This document shows positions 1-9,273 of a stretch of DNA of 64,000 nt, one piece after another; the stretch's first letter is position 1; each line of letters begins with the position of its first letter. The notes beneath the pieces are model-generated. The model saw only the letters and a program-made list of their open reading frames with translations, searched no databases and was not told the origin of the DNA. The translations under genes were made by a program, and so were the position numbers. Source of the DNA: Spirosoma sp. Its GTDB lineage: Bacteria > Bacteroidota > Bacteroidia > Cytophagales > Spirosomataceae. Where the stretch lies: contig NZ_JAPLET010000030.1 of the NCBI RefSeq assembly GCF_026391055.1, forward strand, positions 62,001 to 126,000. Reading direction: 5' to 3'.

Positions 1-930
1 CTACAGGCCTGGGCCGATGGCCGACTCCTCCGCGAGCGGCTGGCCAAAGTGCGGGGCCGCGCCCGCTTTCAGGGATCGGCGGATGTGCTGCCGGGGAAAG
101 TCATCGAACTCGGCGGAATCGGCGACCGGCTACAGGGCAAGGTGCTGGTGGCCGGGGTACGGCATCAGTTTGCAGGCGGCAACTGGGAAACCGACGTGCA
201 GTTTGGCCTCAGCCCGGAACCCTTCGTCCAGGCCTACAACCTGCGCCCGCTGCCCGCTGCGGGGCTGATACCCGCCGTGAGTGGCCTGCAAGTTGGGGTA
301 GTCACGAAGCTGGAAGGCGACCCCGACGGCGAAGACCGCATAAAGGTAAGATTGCCGCTCATCAGCGCGCAGGAAGAAGGCAGTTGGGCGCGCATTGCCA
401 CCCTCGATGCGGGCAAAGAACGCGGCACCTACTTCCGCCCGGAAATTGGCGATGAGGTAATCATCGGGTTTCTGCACGACGACCCCCGCCATCCGGTGGT
501 GCTGGGCATGTGCCACAGCAGCAGCAAACCGGCACCCAAACCCCCGTCCGACAACAACCACGAAAAAGGGTACGTATCGCGGGAGAAGATGAAAATGACC
601 TTCGATGATGAGAAGAAGATCATGGCTTTCGAAACGCCGGGCGGCAATAAGATTATCCTCTCGGAAGACGAGAAAGGCATCACCTTCAGCGATCAGAACG
701 GCAACAAGATCATCATGAACGACAAAGGCATTTCCATTGAAAGCAGCAAAGACATGACCATGAAAGTGACCAAAGATATTACCGTCGAAGGCGTGAACAT
801 CGACATCAAAGCGCAGTCGGCCCTGAAAGCGCAAGGCACCGGCAGCGCCGAACTGTCGTCCGGAGCCAGCACCACCGTAAAAGGTGGCGGCACCACCGTC
901 ATTCAGGGGGGCGTCGTGCAGATCAATTAG
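1..930 (+). CDS. VgrG/gp5-like spike protein of a contractile injection system (5' partial)
   Basis: This is the central spike that caps the inner tube and sits in the baseplate hub. The reading frame is open to base 1, so the N-terminal gp27-like hub part is only partly present. What is visible is the end of the hub domain (up to about residue 90), then an OB-fold gp5 domain (roughly residues 110-185, with GSWARIATL and FRPEIGDEVIIGF). A repetitive beta-helix tail follows from about residue 200, rich in GNKIIL/GNKIIM-type strands, and ends at TAG. A PAAR gene, a gp25 gene and baseplate genes follow, which is the usual eCIS order and corresponds to Afp8 in the Serratia antifeeding prophage. 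A T6SS VgrG would look similar, but the DUF4157 cargo and AAA+ ATPase downstream favour an eCIS. Confidence 0.9.
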   Translation, partial: LQAWADGRLLRERLAKVRGRARFQGSADVLPGKVIELGGIGDRLQGKVLVAGVRHQFAGGNWETDVQFGLSPEPFVQAYNLRPLPAAGLIPAVSGLQVGVVTKLEGDPDGEDRIKVRLPLISAQEEGSWARIATLDAGKERGTYFRPEIGDEVIIGFLHDDPRHPVVLGMCHSSSKPAPKPPSDNNHEKGYVSREKMKMTFDDEKKIMAFETPGGNKIILSEDEKGITFSDQNGNKIIMNDKGISIESSKDMTMKVTKDITVEGVNIDIKAQSALKAQGTGSAELSSGASTTVKGGGTTVIQGGVVQIN

Positions 931-1015
931 TTAGTGGTTATTGAGTTAATCAAAAGGTTACCAAATAATAACCCATTAACCCCTTAGTCATTAACCATTA
1001 ACCCTTAACCAAGAC

Positions 1016-1285
1016 ATGCTTCCAGCCGCACGCGTTAGCGACCTTATTGTCAGTTCTGCCACGGTTGGCGTACCCACGCCCATCATTCCGCCGGGCACCC
1101 CGAACGTGTTCATCGGGAAACTGCCGGCCGCCCGTATGGGCGACACCTGCGGAGTCGACGCGATCATCAAAGGATCGGCAACGGTGTTCATTGGCGGATT
1201 GCCAGCCGCCCGCATCAGTGATCTGACCGCAGCGGGTGGTGCCATAATGCCCCCCGGTTGCCCAACGGTACTCATTGGCGGGTAA
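1016..1285 (+). CDS. PAAR-domain spike tip protein
   Basis: This 89-residue protein is a single PAAR domain, the conical tip that sharpens the VgrG spike and can bind cargo. Repeated PAAR-type turns are visible, with three copies of a (K/G)LPAAR-like motif at the start, middle and end and Pro-Gly-Cys-Pro near the C terminus. Cys and His/Asp positions could bind the structural metal seen in the family. It lies 85 bases after the spike gene and 31 bases before the gp25 gene on the same strand. It corresponds to Afp10. There is no extra effector domain, so the tip itself is not a specialised toxin. Confidence 0.9.
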   Translation: MLPAARVSDLIVSSATVGVPTPIIPPGTPNVFIGKLPAARMGDTCGVDAIIKGSATVFIGGLPAARISDLTAAGGAIMPPGCPTVLIGG

Positions 1286-1316
1286 GTAAACGTAACCATT
1301 ACCAACAGCATAGGGT

Positions 1317-1760
1317 ATGAATCTGACATTTCTTGGGCGCGGCTGGTCCTTTCCACCCACCTTCAACCTGGCAATCAACGGCGTAGAGATGCGGGAGCAG
1401 GAAGACGACATCGCGTCCAGCCTGGAAATCCTGCTGACCACCATGCCGGGTGAGCGGGTGATGCTGCCCGACTTCGGCTGCAACATGGCCGAGCTGATTT
1501 TCGAGAACCTGGATACGACGACCAAGACCCTGCTGGCCGATAAAATAGAGTCGGCCATCCTGTATTACGAGCCGCGTATCGACCTGGAAAAAGTGACTCT
1601 GAACACAGCCCGCGAACTGGAAGGGGTAGTGCTGATCGAGATCACCTACCGGGTGCGGGCCACCAACTCCCGGTTCAACTTTGTATTCCCTTTCTATAAA
1701 CAGGAGGGCACCGATATCAACCTGACCACCACGCTTAACGTGTTGCCAGACAGCAACTAA
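1317..1760 (+). CDS. gp25-like baseplate wedge protein
   Basis: This 147-residue protein belongs to the GPW/gp25 family, the small baseplate protein that nucleates sheath assembly in phages, T6SS and eCIS. The sequence shows the typical early segment with LGRGWSFPP, an EDDIASSLEILLTTMPGERVM stretch matching the family core, and the acidic-aromatic ERVMLPDFGCN motif. The length is normal for the family. It sits between the PAAR gene and the first giant baseplate gene with 12 bases to the next start. It corresponds to Afp9. The order PAAR then gp25 is the reverse of the Afp numbering but keeps the same neighbours. Confidence 0.92.
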   Translation: MNLTFLGRGWSFPPTFNLAINGVEMREQEDDIASSLEILLTTMPGERVMLPDFGCNMAELIFENLDTTTKTLLADKIESAILYYEPRIDLEKVTLNTARELEGVVLIEITYRVRATNSRFNFVFPFYKQEGTDINLTTTLNVLPDSN

Positions 1761-1772
1761 GCCATAACCTGT

Positions 1773-4700
1773 ATGGACTGTACCCAGAACATCGACCCGT
1801 TAAAACTCGTCCGCGAAGGAACCAGCCGGAAACAGCGCAACAGCCCCGCGCTCGACCCTACCTACGCGCCGGTGAACGAGCGCCCCCCCGCGCACGGAAT
1901 GGTGTTCGCCCAGGCCTATGCCCAATACCTTAACTACTACAACAGCAACAACGAAATTACCGACAATTGGCAGCCGTTCTTTTCGAAAGACATTTCCGTT
2001 CAATTGGCCGTTGCTGCCGTGCAGGACGTGGAGGCTTACAAAATCCGCATTAAAGAAACGCTTGCCTTTTTGAACGACCGTGCCAATCAGGCAAACGTAG
2101 CCGGGCTGAAAAACCACCTCGGTTACCTGTTCAGCTACCTGGGTACGCTGGCGCGGCAACTGGACACTCTGGGTAAAACCCTCCCCGCCGGTACGCCACT
2201 CAAAACCACGCTGCAAAATCTGATCAAAAATCAGCTGGCACCCGGCTTCGGGCGGTTGATTGCCTATTACAAACCGAACCTGAAAGCGGGGTCGACGGAA
2301 GAGCTGGATCCAGCCAAAAACCTCATTGCCGAAGTCAAGCCCGATTTTATCCTGCTGGGAGGCCCAATGCTGGCCTTCAGCACGATCTTCAAGACCGGGC
2401 TATCGGCCGACTGGATCACGGACGGGTCTGCCGACTGGAAAACCTACCGGAATGCCATTCCGACCCAAAAATCGGTTTACGGCACGGGAGCCAGCGTCTT
2501 CGAGAAAGCTAATCATCTGGCTACCCACGCCCTCTTTACGTCCATTTTCGATCAGTTTCTGAAAGCGTACGCCAGGGTAGTGGCCGATGCCAAAACGGCT
2601 CTCGATGCGTCGCTCACCAGCCAGGACAGCCACGATCCGCATTACGCCTTGTTTTTGGCCTTTCTGCGTTTACAGGAGTACGTTAGGCATGAGACAAATA
2701 CGCTCACCGCCCGCCATCTCGATTTCTACTACCGCGACATTCTCCGGCTGCGCGAACGACCTGCCGAACCTGCTCATGCTCACATTCTACTGGAGCTGGC
2801 CAGGCATGTCGATTCGTATCTGCTGAAGGAAGGTGAATTGCTCAAAGCCGGAAAGGATGCGTTAAGTAAAGACGTCTTTTTTGCCAATGACCAGGCGTTT
2901 GTGGCCAATGCCGCCCGTGTAGCCGACCTCAAAACCGTGTACCGCCATAACAAACAAGCCGTTACCGGCGAGGGTACCAATGCAGCCAAGCAGGAGGGTC
3001 GACTATATGCCGCGCCGATGGCCAACTCAAAAAATGGACTGGGGGCCAAACTTACGTCGGCGGATGGCTCGTGGCATCCGTTTTTCAACAAAACCTACGA
3101 AGACGGCAAGCTCATCAGCATTGACATGCCCAAAGCCGAGGTGGGGTTTGCGGTGGCATCTCATTACCTGTATCTGACGGAAGGGTACCGACGCATCACC
3201 CTGACCGTTCAGCTAACCCAACCCATTACCACCGATTCGACCGTTATAGTCTATCTGACTACGGAAAAAGGCTGGCACTCCATTAAAACGAAGTTTACCA
3301 CATCGAATTCAGCGACAGCCAGCCTGTTGATCGCGCTGGAAGCAGACGCACCCGCCATTTTGCCGTATGTCGCCAACCTACACGGGGGCGATTTCCAGAC
3401 CGGGCACCCTGTCCTGAAAGTGGTGCTCGACCACGCTGCTAATCAGTTATATGAATACAAAAAGCTGGAAGCAGCACAGGTTGAGAGTTGCACGATCTCG
3501 GTCTCTGTCGGGCTCGATGGCAACGGCAACATGGACCCGCTTATACCGGGCCTGAAATCACCGGCGGTCAGCACCGATTTTGGCCCGGTCGACATCTCCA
3601 AGCCGTTTCAGCCGTTTGGACCAAACCCGAAGGCAGGCTCGGCATTTAGCATCGGCAGCAAAGAGATCTTCCAGAAAGCCAATGCCATTGTCAAACTTAG
3701 TTTTACCTGGCGGGGAACGTTTAAGGCCACCCCTTTTTTATCGGCGGCTTACCTCAGTAAAGCCGTCTGGAGCACCTTAACCAGTTCGATCTACGTCAAC
3801 AGCAGCGCGAATACCCTGACGATTCCACCCGCCGACGCGGCCCCGGTCGACTATGGCCCGAACGATTTTCTGACAACCTCGTCGGTATCGGGTTTCCTGA
3901 AAATTTCGGCTAACGGCGATTTTGGCCACGCAACCTGGCAAACGGAGCTGGTTGATTACTTGAATAAACTTATCGCAAAAACGCCGGTTCCTTTACCCAC
4001 CGTGCCGGAGATCCCCGAAATTACGGCTATCAATCTGGGGTACTCGGCCACATCGCCACCCATTCCGCTGAATTCGACCAGTTCGAAAGACGCGGCCGGT
4101 GCTAAATTCTACCACCTGTCGCCTTTCGGTATGGCCGAGCGGCACCCGCAACTAAAGGGTAGCGGGGTTACGACCCTACTACCTCAATTCAGCCATGCCG
4201 AAGGGGGCGTTAGCCAGCCGCACGAAGCCGAGTTCTACATCGGCATCAGCGGTCTGCTACCACCCCGGAGCCTGTCGATGCTGATTCAGGTGGCCGACGG
4301 TACGGCGGACCCAAACTCGGTAAAAACCAAACTCCACTGGAGTTACCTGCACGATAACAACTGGGTAGACGTCACGAACGAATCCCTCAGCGATTCCACC
4401 AACGACTTTACCCGCTCGGGCATCGTCACGCTGTCCATCCCCGCCAACGCGACCGCCACCCATACCATTATGCCCACCGGCCTGCACTGGATTCGGGTAG
4501 CGGTGGTCGCTGCCAGTGAGGGAGCCTGTCGCCTGCTGGCGGTGGCAGCTCAGGCCGCACGCGTTACATTTGTCGACCGCGCGAACGACCCGGCGTTTCC
4601 GGCCACGGTGCTCCCCGCCGGTACGATCAACAAACTCGACCAGCCCGATTCGGCCGTCAAAAAAGTCGAACAGCCTTTTGAAACGTTTGGCGGGCGCGGG

Positions 4701-5417
4701 AAAGAAACGTCCGAATCCTTTTATAACCGCATCAGCGAACGGCTGCGGCACAAAGATCGGGGCATCGCGCTCTGGGATTACGAGCGGCTGGTGCTGGAAG
4801 CCTTCCCGCAGATTTACAAAGTAAAGTGCCTGAACCACACGCATTATGAGCCGGGCATTTACAAAGAGCTGGCTCCCGGTCACGTTACCCTCGTCGCCAT
4901 TCCAAATCAGCAATTTCAGAACCAGCGCGACCCGCTCAAGCCGTACACCAGCCTGGGGCTGCTGACCGAGATCGACGCTTTTTTAAAAAACCGGCTTTCG
5001 TGTTTTGTTAAGCTGCACGTCAAAAACCCACAGTTCGAAGGCGTCCGGGTCAAGTTTCGGGTACGGTTCTTTGACGGCTACGACGAAACATTCTACATCG
5101 GCCGCTTACAGGAAACCATCACCCGCTTTCTGTCGCCCTGGGCGTTTGCCGGGGGCGAAGGGCCTTCGTTCGGTGGCAAAATCTACAAATCGGTACTGAT
5201 CAATTTCGTGGAAGAACAGCCCTATGTCGATTATGTTACTGATTTTCAACTTTTCCACGACATAAACGGCGTACCGGGAACGGAAGATAAGCAGGAGGTA
5301 GAAGGGTCGATAGCTATCTCCATTCTGGTCTCTGTAGCGGCCAAACTCCATACCATTTCTGCCATCAAACCGACGGAGGAAGCGACTTCCGCTGAACAAT
5401 GTCCCTGCGAAGCATGA
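1773..5417 (+). CDS. Large baseplate J-like protein (Afp11-type)
   Basis: This 1214-residue protein is a baseplate wedge component. The clearest region is residues about 960-1150, where the gp6/baseplate-J type domain appears: a GRGKETSESFYNRISERL segment, then a DYERLVLEAFP helix and a CFVKLHVKNP beta segment. The middle (about 450-900) is rich in Ser/Thr/Gly beta strands and looks like inserted Ig-like or jelly-roll material. The N-terminal 400 residues are helical. There is no signal peptide or membrane segment, as expected for a cytoplasmically assembled particle. Its 3' end overlaps the next baseplate gene by 19 bases, which implies translational coupling. The exact wedge position is inferred from order and family. 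Confidence 0.85.
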   Translation: MDCTQNIDPLKLVREGTSRKQRNSPALDPTYAPVNERPPAHGMVFAQAYAQYLNYYNSNNEITDNWQPFFSKDISVQLAVAAVQDVEAYKIRIKETLAFLNDRANQANVAGLKNHLGYLFSYLGTLARQLDTLGKTLPAGTPLKTTLQNLIKNQLAPGFGRLIAYYKPNLKAGSTEELDPAKNLIAEVKPDFILLGGPMLAFSTIFKTGLSADWITDGSADWKTYRNAIPTQKSVYGTGASVFEKANHLATHALFTSIFDQFLKAYARVVADAKTALDASLTSQDSHDPHYALFLAFLRLQEYVRHETNTLTARHLDFYYRDILRLRERPAEPAHAHILLELARHVDSYLLKEGELLKAGKDALSKDVFFANDQAFVANAARVADLKTVYRHNKQAVTGEGTNAAKQEGRLYAAPMANSKNGLGAKLTSADGSWHPFFNKTYEDGKLISIDMPKAEVGFAVASHYLYLTEGYRRITLTVQLTQPITTDSTVIVYLTTEKGWHSIKTKFTTSNSATASLLIALEADAPAILPYVANLHGGDFQTGHPVLKVVLDHAANQLYEYKKLEAAQVESCTISVSVGLDGNGNMDPLIPGLKSPAVSTDFGPVDISKPFQPFGPNPKAGSAFSIGSKEIFQKANAIVKLSFTWRGTFKATPFLSAAYLSKAVWSTLTSSIYVNSSANTLTIPPADAAPVDYGPNDFLTTSSVSGFLKISANGDFGHATWQTELVDYLNKLIAKTPVPLPTVPEIPEITAINLGYSATSPPIPLNSTSSKDAAGAKFYHLSPFGMAERHPQLKGSGVTTLLPQFSHAEGGVSQPHEAEFYIGISGLLPPRSLSMLIQVADGTADPNSVKTKLHWSYLHDNNWVDVTNESLSDSTNDFTRSGIVTLSIPANATATHTIMPTGLHWIRVAVVAASEGACRLLAVAAQAARVTFVDRANDPAFPATVLPAGTINKLDQPDSAVKKVEQPFETFGGRGKETSESFYNRISERLRHKDRGIALWDYERLVLEAFPQIYKVKCLNHTHYEPGIYKELAPGHVTLVAIPNQQFQNQRDPLKPYTSLGLLTEIDAFLKNRLSCFVKLHVKNPQFEGVRVKFRVRFFDGYDETFYIGRLQETITRFLSPWAFAGGEGPSFGGKIYKSVLINFVEEQPYVDYVTDFQLFHDINGVPGTEDKQEVEGSIAISILVSVAAKLHTISAIKPTEEATSAEQCPCEA

Positions 5418-8400
5418 TTCAGAAACTCGCTCCCATCCCTAAACAGCCCGTGCTGAAAGCCGCCGAAGACTTCTACCGTCTCCGCCGGGAAGGGATTGGC
5501 TTTATCGAGCAGATGGGAAGCCACCTCTGGACGGATTACAACATCCACGATCCCGGTATCACCATTCTCGAAGCCCTTTGCTACGCTTTCACCGACCTGG
5601 CCTACCGCATTGGCTGGGACATAAAAGACCTGCTGGCGCCTGCTCCCCCGGCGCTGAAACCCCCGAAGCCCCTACTGCCCTACCGGGATCAGGCTTTCTT
5701 TACGGCGCGTGATATTCTGACCGTCAACCCCGTTACACCCGACGATTTCCGCCGTCTGCTGATCGACCTCGACCGGGTTCGGAATGCGTGGATTTTCGGC
5801 AAAGAGTGCGCCTGCGAACTGCATTATTACGCCTGGTGCGAGGCCGGTCAGCTGATGCTTTCGTACAAAAAACCAACCAATCCGCTGCTGAAACCCATAA
5901 AAGTGGACCCCAGGGGATTGTACGAAGTGCTGCTCGAACTGGAAGCCGACCCCGAACTGGGCGACCTCAACGACCGCAAACTTGAAACCACGCAGGTGGT
6001 GTTCGATGCCGATAATAAACCGGTTTCTCTCAAACTCGAACTACGTTTTCCGGAACTGGCACTAGCCGACCAATCGGACTATGCCCGCTTTACGGCGTTC
6101 AACAGCCAGACGAACGAGTTTGTCAGGAAGATCACCAAGGTCAGGGTGCTCAAAATTTCGCGCACCAAACCCGAAACCGCCTTTATCACAACGGCCCTGC
6201 TTCAGCGGTACTGGCGCGATGTCTTTTACGTCTCGTTCGAAATTACGTTCGATACCGGTTCCCCGCTCGTTATTACCAATGCGGCCCTTCGGCCTTACGG
6301 CGGCACGGACACTAAAGGTCGGACCATTGTAAAAAAAGAGCCGGGTGACCCCGATGTGGCCGATCAATTTGAGGTAACCAAAATTCTTGAGGAAGCTTCC
6401 GTTTTAGGAACCATCCAGCGGTATCGGCAGAAACTGCGAAAAGCTGCCGATACCGTAACAGCCGCCAAAGCAACTCTCCACAACTACCGTAATCTGGATG
6501 AAGATTACTGCCGGATCAAGGTAGTCGATGTGGAAGATGTAGCCGTTTGCGCCGACGTAGAAGTGACCCCCGATGCCGATATTGAGCGTATCCAGGCCCA
6601 AATCTGGTTCGAGATTGACCGCTATTTCAACCCACCAATTCCCTTTTACAGCTTACAGGAACTCCTCGACGCCGGGCAGCCGGTAGAGACTATTTTCAAC
6701 GGACCCGCCCTGCAAAATGGGTTTATCAAGGCCGATGAGTTACAGGCGGCTAGTCTGAAAACCGTGCTCCGTACGTCGGATATCATTAACCGGCTGATGG
6801 ACATTGAGGGCGTTATTGCCGTCAATGAACTCCTGCTATCCAAGTACGATGCCGAAGGAACTATCATAAAAGGAGCTGCGGACCCTGTTCAAACCAATGC
6901 AGGCCTGGTCTTTGATCCCAACCAGTTCAGCGCCAAATGGCAGCTCTGGGTGAGTCCCCTGCATCAGCCCCGACTGTATTATAACCAGTCACAGTTTCTG
7001 TTCTATAAAAACGGACTGCCCTTCCGGCCCCGCATGGACGAAGCGCTGGACACACTTACCGAGCTTCGGGGAGAGGCCGAACGCCCGAAAATCAACCCCA
7101 CGCTGGCTACGACTAGTAATGATCTAACTGCCCCGGTGGGCAAATTCCGCAATCCGGAAGACTACCTTCCGGTTCAGTACAGCTTCCCGCTGACGTACGG
7201 CATTGGTGCGGAAGGGCTGCCCTCGACGGCCTCGCCCCAGCGCCGGGCGCAGGCTAAACAATTGAAAGCCTACCTGATGGTTTTTGAACAACTGCTGGGC
7301 AATACGCTGTCACAGGTGGCCCATGCCGGGGAGTTGTTTTCGCTTCGATCAACCATCGACAAAACATATTTTAGCCGGCTGTTCGAGAAGACAGCTATTG
7401 AGGGGTACAAAGACATCGTCAGCGCGGATTTGACAGCCGATGTGTTACAGAAATTGGTCGAGTCGGAGCCCGAATTTGAAGAGCGTCGCAACCGGTTTCT
7501 GGATCACCTGCTGGCTCGGTTTGGCGAGCAGTTCAGTGAGTACGCACTTATGCTCACCACGCTGGAAGGGCAACACGTAGCCCAGAAGCGCCTGATCGAC
7601 GATAAAATCTCGTTCCTGAAAGCCTACCCGACCATCAGCCACGACCGCGGGAAGGCGTTCAATTACCAGAAAATCCAGAATGACCCGGCCAACGCGTCGG
7701 GGTTGAAACGCCGGATCAGCCTGTTCCTTGGCTACCCTAACTTAACGTTCTCGATCAACCTCAGCACGTTGGCTCCCTACACGGTTACCAGCTATACACT
7801 GGCGGATACACCTTACAAAACGGACGCGACGGACGAAGCCGCAACGGTCTGGCTCAGCGGAAAATTGACTGTCGGCGTGAGCGAGGCCGACGAAGAAACC
7901 GCCCGCTTCAAGGCATTTGAGGAGATTGGGGAGATCCTGGAGCAGATGATCCAGCCCGATTCCTACGAGATTGTAGCCGAGCAGGGGAAATTCCGACTCA
8001 ACGTCAGGGCTGATAATGGCGATCTGCTCGGTACGCACCCTACCTTGTTTAATACCGAAGTCGACGCGCAGGGCATTGTCAACGAATTTCTGAGCTGGAG
8101 CAGCAACGAACGGGCACTGGTCGTTGAGCATTTACTGCTGCGGCCCAAGTTTCCGGGCGATGCGCTATACCCCGCCTGCGCCGATGGCGACTGCGGCACC
8201 TGTGGCGACGAAGACCCCTACTCCTTCCGATTGACCTACGTGATGCCCGGCTGGACGGCGCCCTTCAGCGAAAACCTCGACATGCGCCGGTTCGCCAACC
8301 GCACCATTCAGCAGGAAATTCCCGCTCACCTGCTCGGTAAAATATGCTGGGTGAGCAACGATGGGTTTATCGAAAACCCCTGCGACCCGGTGGTTACCCA

Positions 8401-9238
8401 ACTGGCGGAGTTATTTGAAGAAAAAGGCAAAACCAATGCCGATGTGCGCCCAAATCCGGACGAAGCCTGTGCCTGCGCGCTGGCGGTTTACACCAAATTC
8501 AGTCTGGCGTTCAAGAATTGGTACGCTGACAAAATCCTGACGTATTTCCACCCCGACGCCCTGCAAACGGCACTGGACGCGGAGTTTTCGGCCCGGCTAA
8601 AGCCCGCCGATATTTCCTGTACCACCGTGTTTGACGCTACCCTGTGGGCTAGTGTGCAGTCCATTATGGTGAGCCATTTTGTGCAAATTGCCTTGTCGGG
8701 TTTACAGTTCGAACGCTTCGAAGACGCCTGGCAAGCGTGGCTACTGGCCAATGCCGCCATCGACTGGACGGAGCAGCAGTTGCAGGAACGGGTGGAAGGT
8801 ATCCTAAGCACGAACATCGAAAAAATCCTGGTTCCGCTGGCTGATCAAAAAGCGAAACTGTGCCAGTGCGCCACGGCCATTCTGACCACCTACGGCATGA
8901 ATTTCTACAGCTGGATGGAAACCAACGTCAAAGCGGGCGTCGATGTCAAAGCTCTTGATTTTAGCAAGTTCGACCCCGACAAACCCGATCCGCTGACGCC
9001 CTGCCCCGGTTTTATCTTTTCAGCCGATACGCTGAAAACAGTAAAAACCTTCCTGTCCGAACGTTACGCGACCTATGTGAATGTCTCGTATCGGCTCCGG
9101 GTGGTGGTGAACCTGCTCAGCAAACTCAGGAATACATATCCGGGGGCTACCCTCCACGACTGCGACGATGGCAGTGACCAGAACCCCGTTCGGCTGGGGA
9201 GCACCGCCCTCGGCAATTACCCCACCAAAAAGCAATAA
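5399..9238 (+). CDS. Second large baseplate protein (Afp12-type)
   Basis: This 1279-residue protein completes the wedge pair with the previous gene. The N terminus carries the eCIS baseplate signature around residues 35-75: a Trp-Thr-Asp-Tyr-Asn-Ile-His-Asp-Pro-Gly segment followed by an ILEALCYAFTDLAYR helix. The remainder alternates long helices and beta segments. A Cys-rich patch near residues 920-945 (CADGDCGTCGDEDPYSF) and another near 1020 could bind metal, but this is speculative. There is no signal peptide. The start ATG at 5399 lies inside the previous gene. A 35-base gap separates it from the next gene. Family assignment is firm; the structural role is inferred from order. Confidence 0.83.
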   Translation: MSLRSMIQKLAPIPKQPVLKAAEDFYRLRREGIGFIEQMGSHLWTDYNIHDPGITILEALCYAFTDLAYRIGWDIKDLLAPAPPALKPPKPLLPYRDQAFFTARDILTVNPVTPDDFRRLLIDLDRVRNAWIFGKECACELHYYAWCEAGQLMLSYKKPTNPLLKPIKVDPRGLYEVLLELEADPELGDLNDRKLETTQVVFDADNKPVSLKLELRFPELALADQSDYARFTAFNSQTNEFVRKITKVRVLKISRTKPETAFITTALLQRYWRDVFYVSFEITFDTGSPLVITNAALRPYGGTDTKGRTIVKKEPGDPDVADQFEVTKILEEASVLGTIQRYRQKLRKAADTVTAAKATLHNYRNLDEDYCRIKVVDVEDVAVCADVEVTPDADIERIQAQIWFEIDRYFNPPIPFYSLQELLDAGQPVETIFNGPALQNGFIKADELQAASLKTVLRTSDIINRLMDIEGVIAVNELLLSKYDAEGTIIKGAADPVQTNAGLVFDPNQFSAKWQLWVSPLHQPRLYYNQSQFLFYKNGLPFRPRMDEALDTLTELRGEAERPKINPTLATTSNDLTAPVGKFRNPEDYLPVQYSFPLTYGIGAEGLPSTASPQRRAQAKQLKAYLMVFEQLLGNTLSQVAHAGELFSLRSTIDKTYFSRLFEKTAIEGYKDIVSADLTADVLQKLVESEPEFEERRNRFLDHLLARFGEQFSEYALMLTTLEGQHVAQKRLIDDKISFLKAYPTISHDRGKAFNYQKIQNDPANASGLKRRISLFLGYPNLTFSINLSTLAPYTVTSYTLADTPYKTDATDEAATVWLSGKLTVGVSEADEETARFKAFEEIGEILEQMIQPDSYEIVAEQGKFRLNVRADNGDLLGTHPTLFNTEVDAQGIVNEFLSWSSNERALVVEHLLLRPKFPGDALYPACADGDCGTCGDEDPYSFRLTYVMPGWTAPFSENLDMRRFANRTIQQEIPAHLLGKICWVSNDGFIENPCDPVVTQLAELFEEKGKTNADVRPNPDEACACALAVYTKFSLAFKNWYADKILTYFHPDALQTALDAEFSARLKPADISCTTVFDATLWASVQSIMVSHFVQIALSGLQFERFEDAWQAWLLANAAIDWTEQQLQERVEGILSTNIEKILVPLADQKAKLCQCATAILTTYGMNFYSWMETNVKAGVDVKALDFSKFDPDKPDPLTPCPGFIFSADTLKTVKTFLSERYATYVNVSYRLRVVVNLLSKLRNTYPGATLHDCDDGSDQNPVRLGSTALGNYPTKKQ

Positions 9239-9273
9239 CCTGTTTCTCTAAATGGCTATAACCGCTATTTGCT

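Noticed and set aside
130-834. A long minus-strand open frame opposite the spike gene.
   Set aside because: It is the mirror of a GC-rich, repeat-rich gene whose + strand translation is a clear spike protein; the minus translation has no family features.
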